From Allodiplogaster sudhausi (lineage: Eukaryota; Nematoda; Chromadorea; Rhabditida; Diplogasteridae), in contig CALZFC010000257.1 in assembly GCA_945643635.1 (NCBI GenBank), forward strand, positions 790,001 through 854,000: a stretch of 64,000 nucleotides of DNA. Reading direction: 5' to 3'. Positions within the stretch are counted from its first letter, which is position 1. Every line of letters starts with the position of its first letter. Below, piece after piece: positions 48,585 through 59,448 of the stretch. Position numbers and translations under genes: made by a program. The notes under the pieces were generated by a model that was not told the DNA's origin, searched no databases, and was given only the letters and a program-made list of their open reading frames with translations.

Positions 48585-49116
48585 TGCGAGAGAGTGAGCG
48601 AGAAAAGAGCGAGAGAGAAAGAAAAAGAGAGAGAGATAGAGAGAGAGAGAGAGAATGAAACGATGACTGAAATGTCCCATTGTCTGGAATGAAAACGGCC
48701 AGTCAAAAAGGGAATGAGACATGTTTGACCAGAAGAGTCCTCTCCTTGCTCGCTCGCCCATTCGTTCTTGGGTGCATTCGGACTCCATAATTCTTGCGAT
48801 TTACAGAACCGCCCAATAGAACGGGGTCTTGCATATATTCTCAAGATTCTCAAGAAAATTGTGGTCAGAAGGAGTAAATATTTTCGTGTAATGTTCATGT
48901 TTTCTGAAATCAGAATGATTTTTTTCTCTACCGAATACTTACAATAGTTCTTAGAATAAAATAAATCAAAATAGGCCATGAAAAATTTTTTTTAACTCGA
49001 CTGCATTTGGCTCACAAAGCATTTTGAGTTCTCTTCGCAATTTCTATTTTCATTTTTAGGGCAGAAACATTGATGTATTTTGAGAATTGTTGTACTTATT
49101 GAAGTTTCCTGGCTAG

Positions 49117-49163
<47 letters not shown>

Positions 49164-49320
49164 TTTCTCTCTCATAAGCTCTCTCTCTCTCTCACTCTCT
49201 TTCTCTCTTTTGAGCTCTCTCTCTCTCTCTCTCTCTCTTTCTTTCTCTCTCTCCGTCTCTCACTTTCTCTCTCTCTCTCTTTCTCTTTCTCTTTCTCTCT
49301 CCCCCTCTCTCTTTCTCTTT

Positions 49321-49364
<44 letters not shown>

Positions 49365-49862
49365 CTCTGTCTTTCTCTCTGTGTCTCTCTCTTTTCTCTT
49401 TCTTTCTCTCTGTCTCTCTCTCCCTCTCTCTCTCCTTCTCTTACTCTCTCTCTCCCTCTCTCTCTCTCTTTCGCTCGCTCCGGTTTTCATATTTCTGACA
49501 GCAATGTTTTTATAGCATGCAACAAACATTGTTATTTGGTGAAAGGTTATAATATAAATAGCGTTTGACAGAAGACAAACTAAAAGCTGGTCATAGTAGA
49601 TGGTTGTCGCGAGGGAGTTTAGCTACAAGAATGATGTCTAGCTTCACGGGGACCTCCATATCGTGTCCTATCTCGGGGGATACCTGAACTAGGAGACGGA
49701 GTCGTGAACCAGTGTTGTGTCATATGCTTGTATTTGATTCCATGAAGTATACATATAAGATAAGTGTATACATTACTTTATAAAGCCATACAAGGATAGT
49801 CTTAGCGAGAGAAAGAAAATAGAATTAGAATGACTTGGTTATGTTGATTTTGATAGTGTTTT

Positions 49863-49899
<37 letters not shown>

Positions 49900-50339
49900 G
49901 ATTTGAGAAAGAGAGAGGCAATCATAACCAAGCCTTTCCTTGTTTGACGGAGTCGGTGAAAGGCAATTAATGTTTTCACTAAATCGAAAGCTAAGCAAGA
50001 AGACAACGGCTCTTTCCTTTCCCTAATCTCTGCGTTCTCTTCAACTCTTCCCTATCCATCGCGCACCCAACGAGTGTGATTTTTCTTTCACTTGCCTAGT
50101 TGTTCTTTGCTGTTCAGCAATCTGCTCTCTCTTCTCTTCCTCGCTCGCTCTCTCTCTCACTCTCGCTCGCTCTCTCTCATTCTCGCTCTATCTATCGTTC
50201 TCTCTTTCTCACTCTCACTCTCTCTCTCTCTCTCGCTCTTGCGCGCTCTCTCTCATTTTCCCCGCGGAGAAAACTGAACGGTCTGAGGGCCGTTCTATGA
50301 TGATAGTGCTCATGTTCCTGGTCGATCGAAATTTTTTTT
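48194..50339. other. No gene seen; (GA)n and (CT)n arrays
   Basis: (GA)n at about 48540-48655 and 49863-49920. (CT)n at about 49118-49475 (the longest CT run in the window) and 50130-50255. The remaining sequence shows no supported exon. Confidence 0.6.
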
Positions 50340-51180
50340 GAAATTTTAAGTCCAGAACTACCGTTGAAATTTTTGGCCGTTATTTTTCTAAGTCCAGAAG
50401 TCCCCGTTGAAATAATCACCCGATATTTTTCTAAGTCCAGAAGTCCCCGTTGAAATAATCACCCGATATTTTTCTAAGTCCAGAAGTCCCCGTTGAAATT
50501 TTCAACCGATATTTTCTAAGTCCAGGATTCATTCCATCTTGTTCTTGGTCGATCGAAATATTACAAGTCCAGGATCCAGACCGGATCCCAACCTGGGTCA
50601 CTTGCGTCGTAAGTCAACGCGTTACCAATCGGCCATTCGTCCATCATACCAACTAGCAAGAGAAGATGTAGACATTCGTGTGGAAATGATCATACATCAG
50701 AGATCACACATCACTCACCGGGGGGGGGGATATTGCCATATCTGCTAGTTGAAATATCACAAGTCCAGAACACTGAGAGGAATCGAACCTGAGCCGCTTG
50801 CGTCGTATGTCGTGACGTCATCATACCAGCTTGCAACTGAAGATGTAGACATTCGAAAGGGGATGAAATTTTGCTAAGTCCAGAAACCTCATGCAATTTT
50901 CACAAGTAAAGGTCCAAGCCAGTGGAAATATCTCTAGTCCGGAAAAAATACAGCAAATGATATTCCCCCGAGGGGGTCGAACCTGGGACCTTTCGATTTG
51001 AAAAAGAGCACACTACCAATGAGCCAATCGACCGTCATACTAACTCTCAACTGAATATGTAGACATGCAAACGTGTATGTGGAAGTGATACATATTTTCC
51101 ACAAGTCCAAAACCCTTGTGAATTATTCAGATACAGGAATATTTTCCAAGTCCGAAACCCCCCGTTGAATATTACACCAG
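50340..51180 (-). repeat. Array of tRNA-derived SINE-like units
   Basis: First, the segment TCTAAGTCCAGAAGTCCCCG repeats about every 44 bases (50388-50525). Then three diverged units follow (about 50570-50690, 50755-50885, 50950-51100). Each contains CATCATAC...AGATGTAGACATTCG-like sequence and, on the minus strand, a B box: GGTTCGACCCC and GGTTCGATTCC are clear, the first unit is degenerate. The third unit also has an A-box-like TGGCTCATTGGTAGTG. Stems are imperfect, so these are repeats rather than tRNA genes. Confidence 0.6.
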
Positions 51181-51564
51181 TGTACATGTGCTCTCTTAAA
51201 TGATGACCAAGTCACTCTCTGTACTTTCACTTTATGTTACGTAATGTAATGCCCACGAATTCTATTTATCTCTGTACCTTTGTTAATGGAATCTATTATG
51301 AAATATTATGAAATATCTTAACGCCTACGCAATAATGAAAATAGCATATGATTTATGTACATACAAGTTAGAGAAAGAAAGAAAAGTTACGAAATATGTC
51401 ATATAGGATATGATGCATGTCTTATCAACGTTCAGGATCTAGAGAGGATGCTGCCAGCGCCAAGGCGGATAAGTGAGAAAATAGTGCATAAAAAAGGAGA
51501 GTCAAATCACAAACAGTGCATTGATCACAAAAGCTACAAGATGCGGACAGTTACGACGCTTTCT

Positions 51565-51820
51565 CTATGCAATAGTAATATTGAAAGTGACTTTGCTGCC
51601 CTTCTCGATATGGAATACGATCTGCCCTTCCTTGCCAATAGCCACGTTTTTGACAGTTTCTTCCTCATCGTTTTCCACCTACAAGCAAATAATTATGTAC
51701 AAAATGAAGTGTCACAGAAGAAACCTTTTCGTATGCTTTCCCGTCCGCGCGTATACTTTTTCCAATGCTAGCTGGACGTTTATTTGAAGGAAGTGATGTG
51801 GATGCATTCGCGGTTGACAT
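51565..51820 (-). CDS. Small divergent spliced gene (69 aa), function unknown
   Basis: Exons 51820-51725 and 51678-51565 with a 46-base GT-AG intron (GTTTCT...TTGTAG). Phase 0 throughout, ending in TAG. The N-terminal half is polar (MSTANASTSLPSNKRPASIG). The second exon encodes an acidic start and a beta-like tail (GQIVFHIEKGSKVTFNITIA). Its start codon lies 36 bases from the polymerase start, on the opposite strand. It is the only minus-strand gene of the element. I recognise no domain. It might regulate the divergent promoter or be an accessory virion protein; both are guesses. Confidence 0.5.
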
Positions 51821-51856
51821 GTTTGCAGATTCTCAGTCTCTCACCTGCCAAGAATC
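51821..51856. promoter_or_regulatory. 36-bp gap between divergent start codons
   Basis: The interval between the two starts contains AGATTCTCAGTCTCTCACCT. Core promoter elements must overlap the coding regions or lie upstream of one gene within the other. No TATA box is visible in the gap. Confidence 0.35.
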
Positions 51857-52095
51857 ATGAAGCGTGCAAGCAATTCTGGAACCGACAGCATTATCAAGAA
51901 GGGACGTCGCGACATCGAAGTAAGACATAAATATTATCTATCAAATTATTAACTTGCTTTATATTGGAAAAAATACCTTGAAGCATATAAAGATTTTGAA
52001 ATAAAATAGGAGCGAGAGGAAGAGCAGCTGGCCTCTACCTCTACGGCTGTCCATTATGATCGAAGACTTGTGCCGTACAGCGACACAAGCAGTGA

Positions 52096-52144
<49 letters not shown>

Positions 52145-55100
52145 GAATCGGTATATACATATTTTTCTCTTTTATTTTACCCTTTGATATGTTCCACAAA
52201 GTATTTTTAAAGATTATTTTTTCTACATATTTTTCTCTTCAATTTTACCTATTGATATGTTCCACTTGTACCATTTATTTATTATTACAAAGGTGTAAGT
52301 ATTATAACAGTCTGACGACCAAGAGTACATCGACAATGAAACGGCAAGCGACAGTGGCAGCTCGTCGGAGGATGATGACACTGTCTATGAAGACAGTGAC
52401 GAAGAGGAAATATATGATGAAGAGGAAGTTGAGGAAGAAGAAGTGGAGGTATTCAATTTGTTTTCATTAAGTTATTTTTTAAAGGATTATTTTCATTTCA
52501 AATGTTTAACATTACAGACACCTCTCCACATTGACGGTGTGCTGCATGAGGTCAAAGAATTCTACAAAGTGGAAGACCTCTCGAGAAGCCGAAACAAGAG
52601 GTTCAGAGTGGAACAGGAAGACATCTCCATTCGATTCCGCAAACTAGCCAAGAGAACAAATGATCTCGATGGACTCTTCGACCTGGTCAGTTTGTTTTTA
52701 CAGAACTATACAATTTGAAAGTTTACAATTATACGTTGTGATATTTCTGTATGAATGCATTAATGTTTCATTATAAATTTTTAGGTCATGCTTGACGTAC
52801 TCGAGGAGAGTAAGCCACCTCAACGTGGAAGCGACCTCCGTGTCTCCGTCGCCATTAACCAAGAAGGCCAAGCAAGGGCCTACTACATGAAACCCTCAGT
52901 ATATTCGGACAATATTCCGAACATACTGCGCAAGGAGATCTCATTTGCGAACACGTCAACAGGAGTGGCAACACCGCTTCTGCTCAGCGAGGTATGTACA
53001 TTATATCAAAGTATTTTCAATTTATTGTAATCCATTTATTATGTATATTTTTAGCTTCACGTTAGGATCTCGTGGATAGATGTGCCCACCGGATCCGGAA
53101 ATCGTTCTTTCGCCAAAAAGAACGATTGGAGCAATATCACCAAGGCCAAGGGTTTGAAAAATCTAAATTATTGTTACTACAATGTTTTGGAATTTATAAT
53201 GCTATTATTTTATAAAGTTTATTTCAGGGAACAAGGACTGCCTCGCAAAGGTCATTGCCATTGGCATGGCCTACCTAGACCGTAAGAATGACGTCAACAG
53301 ATGGAAGTCAATCTCGCGTCATGAAGGACGCCAACAGAAGGTCGCAGACCTCTACCACAGGGAATTTGCGATACCGAAGAAGGCCTCCTACACCATCGAG
53401 GATGTCAAGCTGTTCCAAGAGAACATGCCAGGCGTACAACTCGTCTTGTTTTATGGTGACAAACCAGGCAAGGCAGTATTCTCGGGGGAATACATTGACG
53501 ACACGAGAGTCATTGGACTTCGTCTGCGACGAAGCCACTTTGACCACATTAAAAGAGTCTCAACATTCTTCAGTTAGTAAATTATAATTATATTTTTATT
53601 CCATTTAAAATGTTTATTTTTTTATTTAAGATCGACAGTTCTACTGCCCACTGTGTGACGTTTTGGATGACGCTGCATCGGCCCACTACTCGTGCCCTGT
53701 CAACTGTGACAAGTGTGGAACGCGACAGAAGGGTCTGTGCAATGGGCACGAAGCCCACAGGTGTGAGGCATGTGGCGTTGTCTGCCACAATGAAGAGTGC
53801 CTGAAACGACACCAAGAGAAAGGTTAAATTTATATACATTTATGACATTGATATGTACGGATAACATTTAAATTTAGGTGTCGACGGTGGAAAGTCATAC
53901 TGTGAAAAGCTTGACCTTTGCACGCAATGTAATAAGCCGAAGAATATGTCTCGGCGTGGTCGTCCTCACTGTTGTGGCTATTCCTACTGCGAGACGTGCT
54001 GTGAGGAACGACCGCATGGCCACAAGACGTGTTACGTCTCGCCTCTGCCTCCCCTTTCAAAGAAGTTCCAGAAGAAGACGATAGTATTCGACATCGAAGT
54101 AAGAATTTACTTAAATTTTTGTCAATTAAAATTTGTTTTTATTGTTTGCTTATTATTCTTCTTTATCTTCAGACACTATTTTATTATTATTATTTGTTTT
54201 ACTTAGACTCGCATTGTGAAGAATAAGAGGGGGCAAAGATGCACGTGCCCAATCTGATCATTGCCCTTCGCTCGTGCGGAAAATGCGAAGGAGAGCTGCC
54301 CAAGGACGTGTACGATGTCACATGCAGTTGTGACCACTGTGGAGGGAGGAGGCTCTGGCAGTGGCAGGCGCTGGACAACCCAAAGAAGAGAATCATTGAA
54401 GAGTTCTGCGACTGGGTTTTCGGCGACGAACACAAAGGCTTCACCGTCGTAGCCCACAATCTCCGCGCGTAAGTATTTTATCAATTTGTTTTTCTTATTT
54501 AAATTGAATAATTACACCTTTTATTTATTCATAATTTTAGCTATGACGGACAGTTGATACTGCGCCATCTGTGCAGCGACCGAAGCCCTGTCTCGCCCTC
54601 CGAGTTGATCATGGCCGGAAGAAAAATCATGAAACTCGAGGTCAACAACGTCAGAATGGTTGACTCGCTGAGCTTCCTGGCCATGCCTCTCGTCTCATTC
54701 CCCAAGGCATTCGGAATAAAGGAATTGAAGAAGGTATGTTAAATATTCATATCAGATATACTTTTCTAATATAAATATTTAGGGGTACTTTCCGCACCGC
54801 TTCACGATTGCCATTGCCAACTACCAGTACGTTGGCAAGATCCCGGACAAGAAGTACTTTGGCTACAAGTCGATGCGGGATGAGGCGAGGACCGCATTCG
54901 ACGAATGGCACGACAAGCACGAGCAGAACGAATTTACATTCGACTTCCGTCTGGAGATTGAAGCTTATTGCTTCTCCGATGTCGTCCTCCTGCACGAAGG
55001 CATTCGCACCTTCGATGCTGAGTGTTTTGGCGCCACGGGCGTTCATGTCTTTCACGAGAGCGTGACTGCAGCCAGTGCGGCCATGCGTGTCTTCCGCCGC

Positions 55101-56206
55101 AAGTTCCTCAAGAAGGACCTCTTGGCTGTCGAGAAGCCCATCACCGCAGAGGACAAGCAGAGTCGTCTGGCACTCAAGATGCTTGCGTAAGATTTAATTT
55201 ATAAAATTTGTTTAATTTATCAAACAATATTCTACTTTTAGCTACCTGAGGAAGACAAAGGGTGTCCAAATCCGTGACGCGCAGCACGGTGGCGAGAAGA
55301 GAATCAAGGGAAGTCGCTACCGCGTTGACGGATTCGTCAAGAGACCGAACAAGAGGGATTTTTTTAAATACATATTGTTTTCTTTTTATATGAATGTACA
55401 TATTTACTGTGGGGCAAGCTGGGAGAGAGGAACGACAGACTGAAGACGGAGATTGTCGACGATCCGAGCCGCTTCTTCCGTCTCATGAATGACGCGGACG
55501 TGGACGTGCGGGACTACTGTCTGCTCGGCGACAGAAAGCTCCAGGTCACCTTCCGGCCATCGACGTCGGCAACACTGAAGCCTCTCCCGACAACGAGTCT
55601 GGCGTCGGCAGTTTTGACAACTGCCTATGCCAGATGCAACCTGCTGAACATCATCCAGAGGATCCCTCACCCCGAAGAGAGGCTCCTCTATGTCGGTAAG
55701 TATAACTTTATTACGATTAGTATTTCTTTCTATTTACCATGTTTGTTTTAAATAAAACATTACTATCAGACACCGACTCGGTCCTCTATCTGGAGGACGA
55801 GGTCGACCCCTTGGCCGAGCTGGAAGGCGACTTCCTCGGCGACCTCACGGATGAGCTCGGAGGCGGTCGCGGCGTGGAATTCGTCGCCCAGGGACCCAAG
55901 GCATACTCGTACCGATGGCAGACGCCCGATGGCAAGAGGCACGAAAAGGCCAAGTGCAGAGGCTTTCCCGTCACGAGGGACTCTGCAGCGTCGATTCATT
56001 TCAGATCGATGCATCGCTTAGTGCGGCGCCTCAAGAATCGTACGGGATGGAAGAAGATTCCCATCCCGTACGAGCGCTTCGCCATCGACGGCGATCACGG
56101 CATCGAGACCGTGACATTAGAGAAGCTCTTCCAGCCCGTGTTCAACAAGAGGCGCATTCCCTTTGGGACGTACGGAACGTTCCCATACGGGTATCGAGGC
56201 ACATAG
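51857..56206 (+). pseudogene. Protein-primed DNA polymerase B (pPolB), spliced, palm core deleted
   Basis: About 15 exons: 51857-51919, 52010-52150, 52311-52448, 52518-52685, 52785-52991, 53055-53151, 53228-53572, 53631-53822, 53878-54098, 54207-54468, 54541-54733, 54783-55186, 55242-~55350, ~55410-55695, 55770-56206. The N-terminus is Ser- and Glu-rich, followed by Cys/His zinc-binding repeats (FYCPLC...CDKCG...CEACG). Exo I is FDIE|TR, Exo II AHNLRAYDGQLIL, Exo III YCFSDVV. Motif C is DTDSVLYLED. Between VDGFVKRPNKR and WGKLGERND there are only about 57 AT-rich bases, so motif A (DxxSLYP type) and most of motif B are gone. A one-base frame change lies near 54230-54240, after a G run. The enzyme would copy the element using a terminal protein; this copy cannot. 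The damage could be decay or partly assembly error. Confidence 0.9.
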
Positions 56207-56411
56207 TGTACCAATCACTGTCTGCCTTTTCTTGTGAAGCTTTGCTAGAAAATTTCATTGTCACTTGTTGTGAATTGCCAATAGGTTTCAGTTTTTCCGA
56301 CTGTCTTGAATTGTGAAGAGTACTTTGAATAATTTTGATTTCAGTTGTTGTTCTTGGAAAAAATAAGTACTTTTGAAACTTGCGATACAATACTTTTCAA
56401 ACTTGTGATAA

Positions 56412-57044
56412 ATGTATCTTGCTTGGCTTTCGTGTATGCTTGTATGTGGACCTTCGGGATGTGGAAAAAGCACCCTAATTCACAAAATTATAACAACAAG
56501 GGAACAAGTGTATGAAAATGTAAAGCCTGGACATGTTATTTTCTGTTACAATGAATACCAAACTGGCTATAACGAGTTTGCCAATCTTGCACATGTCACA
56601 ATGCATGAAGGCATCCCTGACATTGAAATGTTGAGGGAAAAGAAGAATGAAAAAGCACTACTTGTTCTTGACGATCTAATGGTAAAGCTTGAACGTTGGT
56701 CTGATGCCGAAAAACTTTTTACGGTTGCCTCACATCACTTTGACATGTCGGTAATTTGTGTGGTTCATTCACTATTTTATGGGAAAACTATTCGAACACT
56801 ACGCATAAACTCTAGCTACCTTTGTCTATTTAAGAACAATGCTGATCAGTTGATGATTCGGAATCTTGCTAGCCAACTTTTTCCAACAAACCGACAGTTT
56901 TTTATTGACGCCTACACTGACGCCACTTCTAGTGCACACAGTTACCTCTTTGTCGACCTACATAAGACGACAGAGGTAGCATTTCGTCTTCGTACAAGTA
57001 TCTTTCCCGACACGGAACGTGTTTATTGCTATACAGCAAAATGA
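56412..57044 (+). CDS. Genome-packaging ATPase (FtsK/HerA, A32-like)
   Basis: A 210-residue protein with Walker A GPSGCGKST at residues 13-21 and Walker B LLVLDD at 83-88. Further matches to the Polinton packaging ATPase are FCYNEYQ, MHEGIPD, and the sensor-like stretch VASHHFDMSVICVVHSLFYG followed by LRINSSYLCLFKN. Length fits the family. It would pump element DNA into the capsid. No introns. The stop overlaps the next start (ATGA at 57041-57044), as in compact viral genomes. A second ATG eight codons in also precedes Walker A. The frame is intact. Confidence 0.93.
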   Translation: MYLAWLSCMLVCGPSGCGKSTLIHKIITTREQVYENVKPGHVIFCYNEYQTGYNEFANLAHVTMHEGIPDIEMLREKKNEKALLVLDDLMVKLERWSDAEKLFTVASHHFDMSVICVVHSLFYGKTIRTLRINSSYLCLFKNNADQLMIRNLASQLFPTNRQFFIDAYTDATSSAHSYLFVDLHKTTEVAFRLRTSIFPDTERVYCYTAK

Positions 57045-58150
57045 ATCCAGCAAAAGCAGTGTGGGACAAGGACGTTTTAAAAAAGATTTCTTCTCTTGCA
57101 TCAACAAAAGATTTTGAAAGTCATGTTAATGAGGTGGATGCTAACACAATCATTTGTATTGTCGAGGCACTTTGTAATATTCTTCACGGTGCGGCCTATA
57201 TACCCAAGAAACAAAAGAAGAAGTTAAAGCCTTACGTGGCACACATTCGACGTATTGCATATACCCGAACGGTCCCCTTGGCAAAACAGCATATAATTCA
57301 GGCGGGCACAGGATTTTTTTGCACCTTTAATTCCTGTAATTGCTGGTGTTGCCGCAAACTTTCTTCATTTAACAAATTATTGCTCGTTTCTGAAGATCGT
57401 CTTGCAAATATGTTGCAACAACAACAACAACAACCAAACTTTATTCAACGTATTGAAAATGAATTGAATACACTTCTTGCACCTTCATGTATTCTTGATG
57501 CTGAAGAAAAGATGCATAGATATCGTGCTTTGCTACAGCGTCTTACACAATACGTGCATGGAAATACTGAAGGACCTGAAAGAAATGTTGCATGGCAAGG
57601 TGAAGATGATAAAGCTATTTCAGAACATAGTTTTCAAACTGCCATTCCCATTGTAAAAAAATCTATAGACGTTCCTCAACCTCCTGTTCCTGTGCAGCCT
57701 GTAAAACAAGTTGTTCAACCAAATGGAACTCTAAATGTTCAACCACAGACGACTTCAATAGCTCAGACATCGCAACCAGAACAAAATTTCTTAAAGATAC
57801 TTCAATTTTCAAATGATACACTTAAGAGAAAGGCTGCAACACTTGTCAATCATTTAATTGCAAATTCCACAGAATTCCCAGTTGTTAAAGACAAGATTAC
57901 ACTCGGACAAAATGAGTACGATATAGCTTCACTGATTGAAGACTTTTCCAGTCAGTGGCGTACACGTTCTGATCCGGTTCAAGGCTCGAAAGAATTTGGG
58001 GCAGCCCTAAAAAGAACCAAGTTTTCACCTTTAATGTTGGGTAATAGTGCCCGTGCGGATCTTGTCGAGTTTCGTGGCACCAACTTTGCAGTTACCCTTT
58101 GGCCAACGCAATACAATGGAAGAACTAGAAAAAATTTATACCGACATTAG
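57041..58150 (+). CDS. Conserved Polinton/adintovirus protein with internal frame slip
   Basis: A 369-residue frame. The N-terminal part (IICIVEALCNILHGAAYIPK, then QKKKLKPYVAHIRRIAY and KQHIIQAGTGF) fits a protein widespread in animal Polintons, thought to be a virion core or membrane-active component. In the family a Gly/Phe start leads into a hydrophobic segment. Here, after a T7 run (57314-57320), the annotated frame becomes a Cys-rich, uncharacteristic stretch, while the hydrophobic segment lies in the neighbouring frame. The original frame seems to resume about 70 bases later (LLLVSEDRLANML). This suggests two compensating small indels or, less likely, ribosomal frameshifting. The C-terminal half is Gln-rich (Q6 run) and unknown. 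The end overlaps the integrase by 35 bases. Confidence 0.75.
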   Translation: MNPAKAVWDKDVLKKISSLASTKDFESHVNEVDANTIICIVEALCNILHGAAYIPKKQKKKLKPYVAHIRRIAYTRTVPLAKQHIIQAGTGFFCTFNSCNCWCCRKLSSFNKLLLVSEDRLANMLQQQQQQPNFIQRIENELNTLLAPSCILDAEEKMHRYRALLQRLTQYVHGNTEGPERNVAWQGEDDKAISEHSFQTAIPIVKKSIDVPQPPVPVQPVKQVVQPNGTLNVQPQTTSIAQTSQPEQNFLKILQFSNDTLKRKAATLVNHLIANSTEFPVVKDKITLGQNEYDIASLIEDFSSQWRTRSDPVQGSKEFGAALKRTKFSPLMLGNSARADLVEFRGTNFAVTLWPTQYNGRTRKNLYRH

Positions 58151-59204
58151 TAGCTATGGCGGATACAGTGGTGTTCGTCGTCTTTATGAAGCTGCCCGAA
58201 AGAAAGGATTAAAAGTTAAACTTGGAGACGTTAAAACGTTTCTACATAAACAGTCTACATATACTACCCATTTTCCCAGATTGAATCGAATAAAAACAAG
58301 TAAGACACAGTGTACATGGATTGATAGCGACCACCAAGCAGATCTTGCCATAATGGCCGACCTTAAGCGTCACAATTCTGGCTATACTTGCATTCTTGTT
58401 GTAGTTGATGTCCTATCTCGATTTGTAATGTGCGAACCTCTTTTAAATAAAAGTGGTGCTGAAACAACAAAGTCTTACGAACGTATAATTAAAAGTTCTG
58501 GACGGTCCCCTTTTCGTCTTTATACTGATGCAGGGAAAGAATTTTTAAATTCCAACTTTAAACGTTTGTTAGCACAAAACGAAATTGAACATCGTATTCC
58601 AAAGAATCATAATGTAAAGTGTGCACTTGCAGAAAATACAATACGTAGACTAAAGACAAGACTATACCGTTATTTTTCCGAACATAATACATATCGCTGG
58701 TTGGATGTTTTACAAGATGCTACCAAAGCACTAAACGATTCACCAATTTCTTCTATTGGTGGCATTGCACCCTCGTCCGTAAATGCAACAAATGCAGAAT
58801 TTGTTTGGCAAACCCTTTATGCAGAGGAAAAACAACTCATGGCCAAGCATCGCTATGCACCAGGCGATACTGTGCGTCTTTCTCGTCTTCGCGGTGCTTT
58901 TACAAAGGGATATAAGAATACTTTTACACTGGAAATATTCCGCATAAAAAAGTGTCTGTTCAAGGACCCACCCGCGTACATTATTGAAGATTTGAACGGT
59001 GAGGAAATTGATAGTATTGTCTACGAGCGTGAACTCGTATCACACGTTTCTTCGCCCGACGACGAGTATAAAATTGAACGTGTACTTGCAAGAAGAACAC
59101 GCTCGGGCAAGAAGGAAATATTAGTACGTTGGCTTGGTTACCCACCGTCATTTGATTCTTGGATCGATGCAAAACATGCTAGAAAAGTTGTCACCCGCCC
59201 CTGA
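58116..59204 (+). CDS. Retroviral-type integrase with chromodomain
   Basis: A 362-residue protein. The start at 58116 is chosen because the family begins with a short EELEKIY-like segment and the upstream extension lies inside the preceding gene. Catalytic residues: D76 (HQADLAIM), D138 (LYTDAGKEF) and E173 (ALAENTIRR), spaced as in Polinton integrases. A C-terminal chromodomain (about residues 310-350) has EYKIERVLARR and VRWLGYPPSFDSWID. It would insert the linear element into host DNA, probably guided by histone marks read by the chromodomain. The frame is intact and AT-rich. It overlaps the genes on both sides. Confidence 0.95.
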   Translation: MEELEKIYTDISSYGGYSGVRRLYEAARKKGLKVKLGDVKTFLHKQSTYTTHFPRLNRIKTSKTQCTWIDSDHQADLAIMADLKRHNSGYTCILVVVDVLSRFVMCEPLLNKSGAETTKSYERIIKSSGRSPFRLYTDAGKEFLNSNFKRLLAQNEIEHRIPKNHNVKCALAENTIRRLKTRLYRYFSEHNTYRWLDVLQDATKALNDSPISSIGGIAPSSVNATNAEFVWQTLYAEEKQLMAKHRYAPGDTVRLSRLRGAFTKGYKNTFTLEIFRIKKCLFKDPPAYIIEDLNGEEIDSIVYERELVSHVSSPDDEYKIERVLARRTRSGKKEILVRWLGYPPSFDSWIDAKHARKVVTRP

Positions 59205-59445
59205 CGAAACTAGAAGTGCTTCGTGGCATTGTGGTGAAGTGTCGTGTTCACGTGCACTGTTTGTCTACATTGCACAAGTAATACTTATTTACACAGTTGT
59301 TCTAGTGTCGATATATAATCTTACTTTTGGCACACGTAACGACGACAATAAACTTTGGATTGTAACACTTTCATCGTGTATTGGCTATCTTCTTCCTTCC
59401 CCGACCATTCCAAGCCGACGTTATAATACACAGCCACCCGTCTAA
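59167..59445 (+). CDS. Small transmembrane protein conserved in Polintons (92 aa)
   Basis: Starts at ATG 59167 inside the integrase end (38-base overlap); an upstream ATG at 59134 is possible. One strong hydrophobic segment (LFVYIAQVILIYTVVLVSIY, residues about 34-53) is followed by LWIVTLSSCIGYLLPSP. This tail resembles a short membrane protein often found between integrase and capsid genes in adintoviruses and Polintons. Its role is not known to me; a virion membrane or host-entry role is speculation. Confidence 0.7.
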   Translation: MQNMLEKLSPAPDETRSASWHCGEVSCSRALFVYIAQVILIYTVVLVSIYNLTFGTRNDDNKLWIVTLSSCIGYLLPSPTIPSRRYNTQPPV

Positions 59446-59448
59446 AAA

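Noticed and set aside
50950..51090. Functional tRNA gene on the minus strand
   Set aside because: D-arm and B box are recognisable, but stems are poor and the unit is tandemly repeated.
52189..52470. 93-aa basic frame beginning in a polymerase intron
   Set aside because: Starts in an intron and runs over exon 3 in the wrong frame.
53588..55055. Minus-strand frames opposite the polymerase exons
   Set aside because: Shadow frames of a strongly conserved plus-strand gene.
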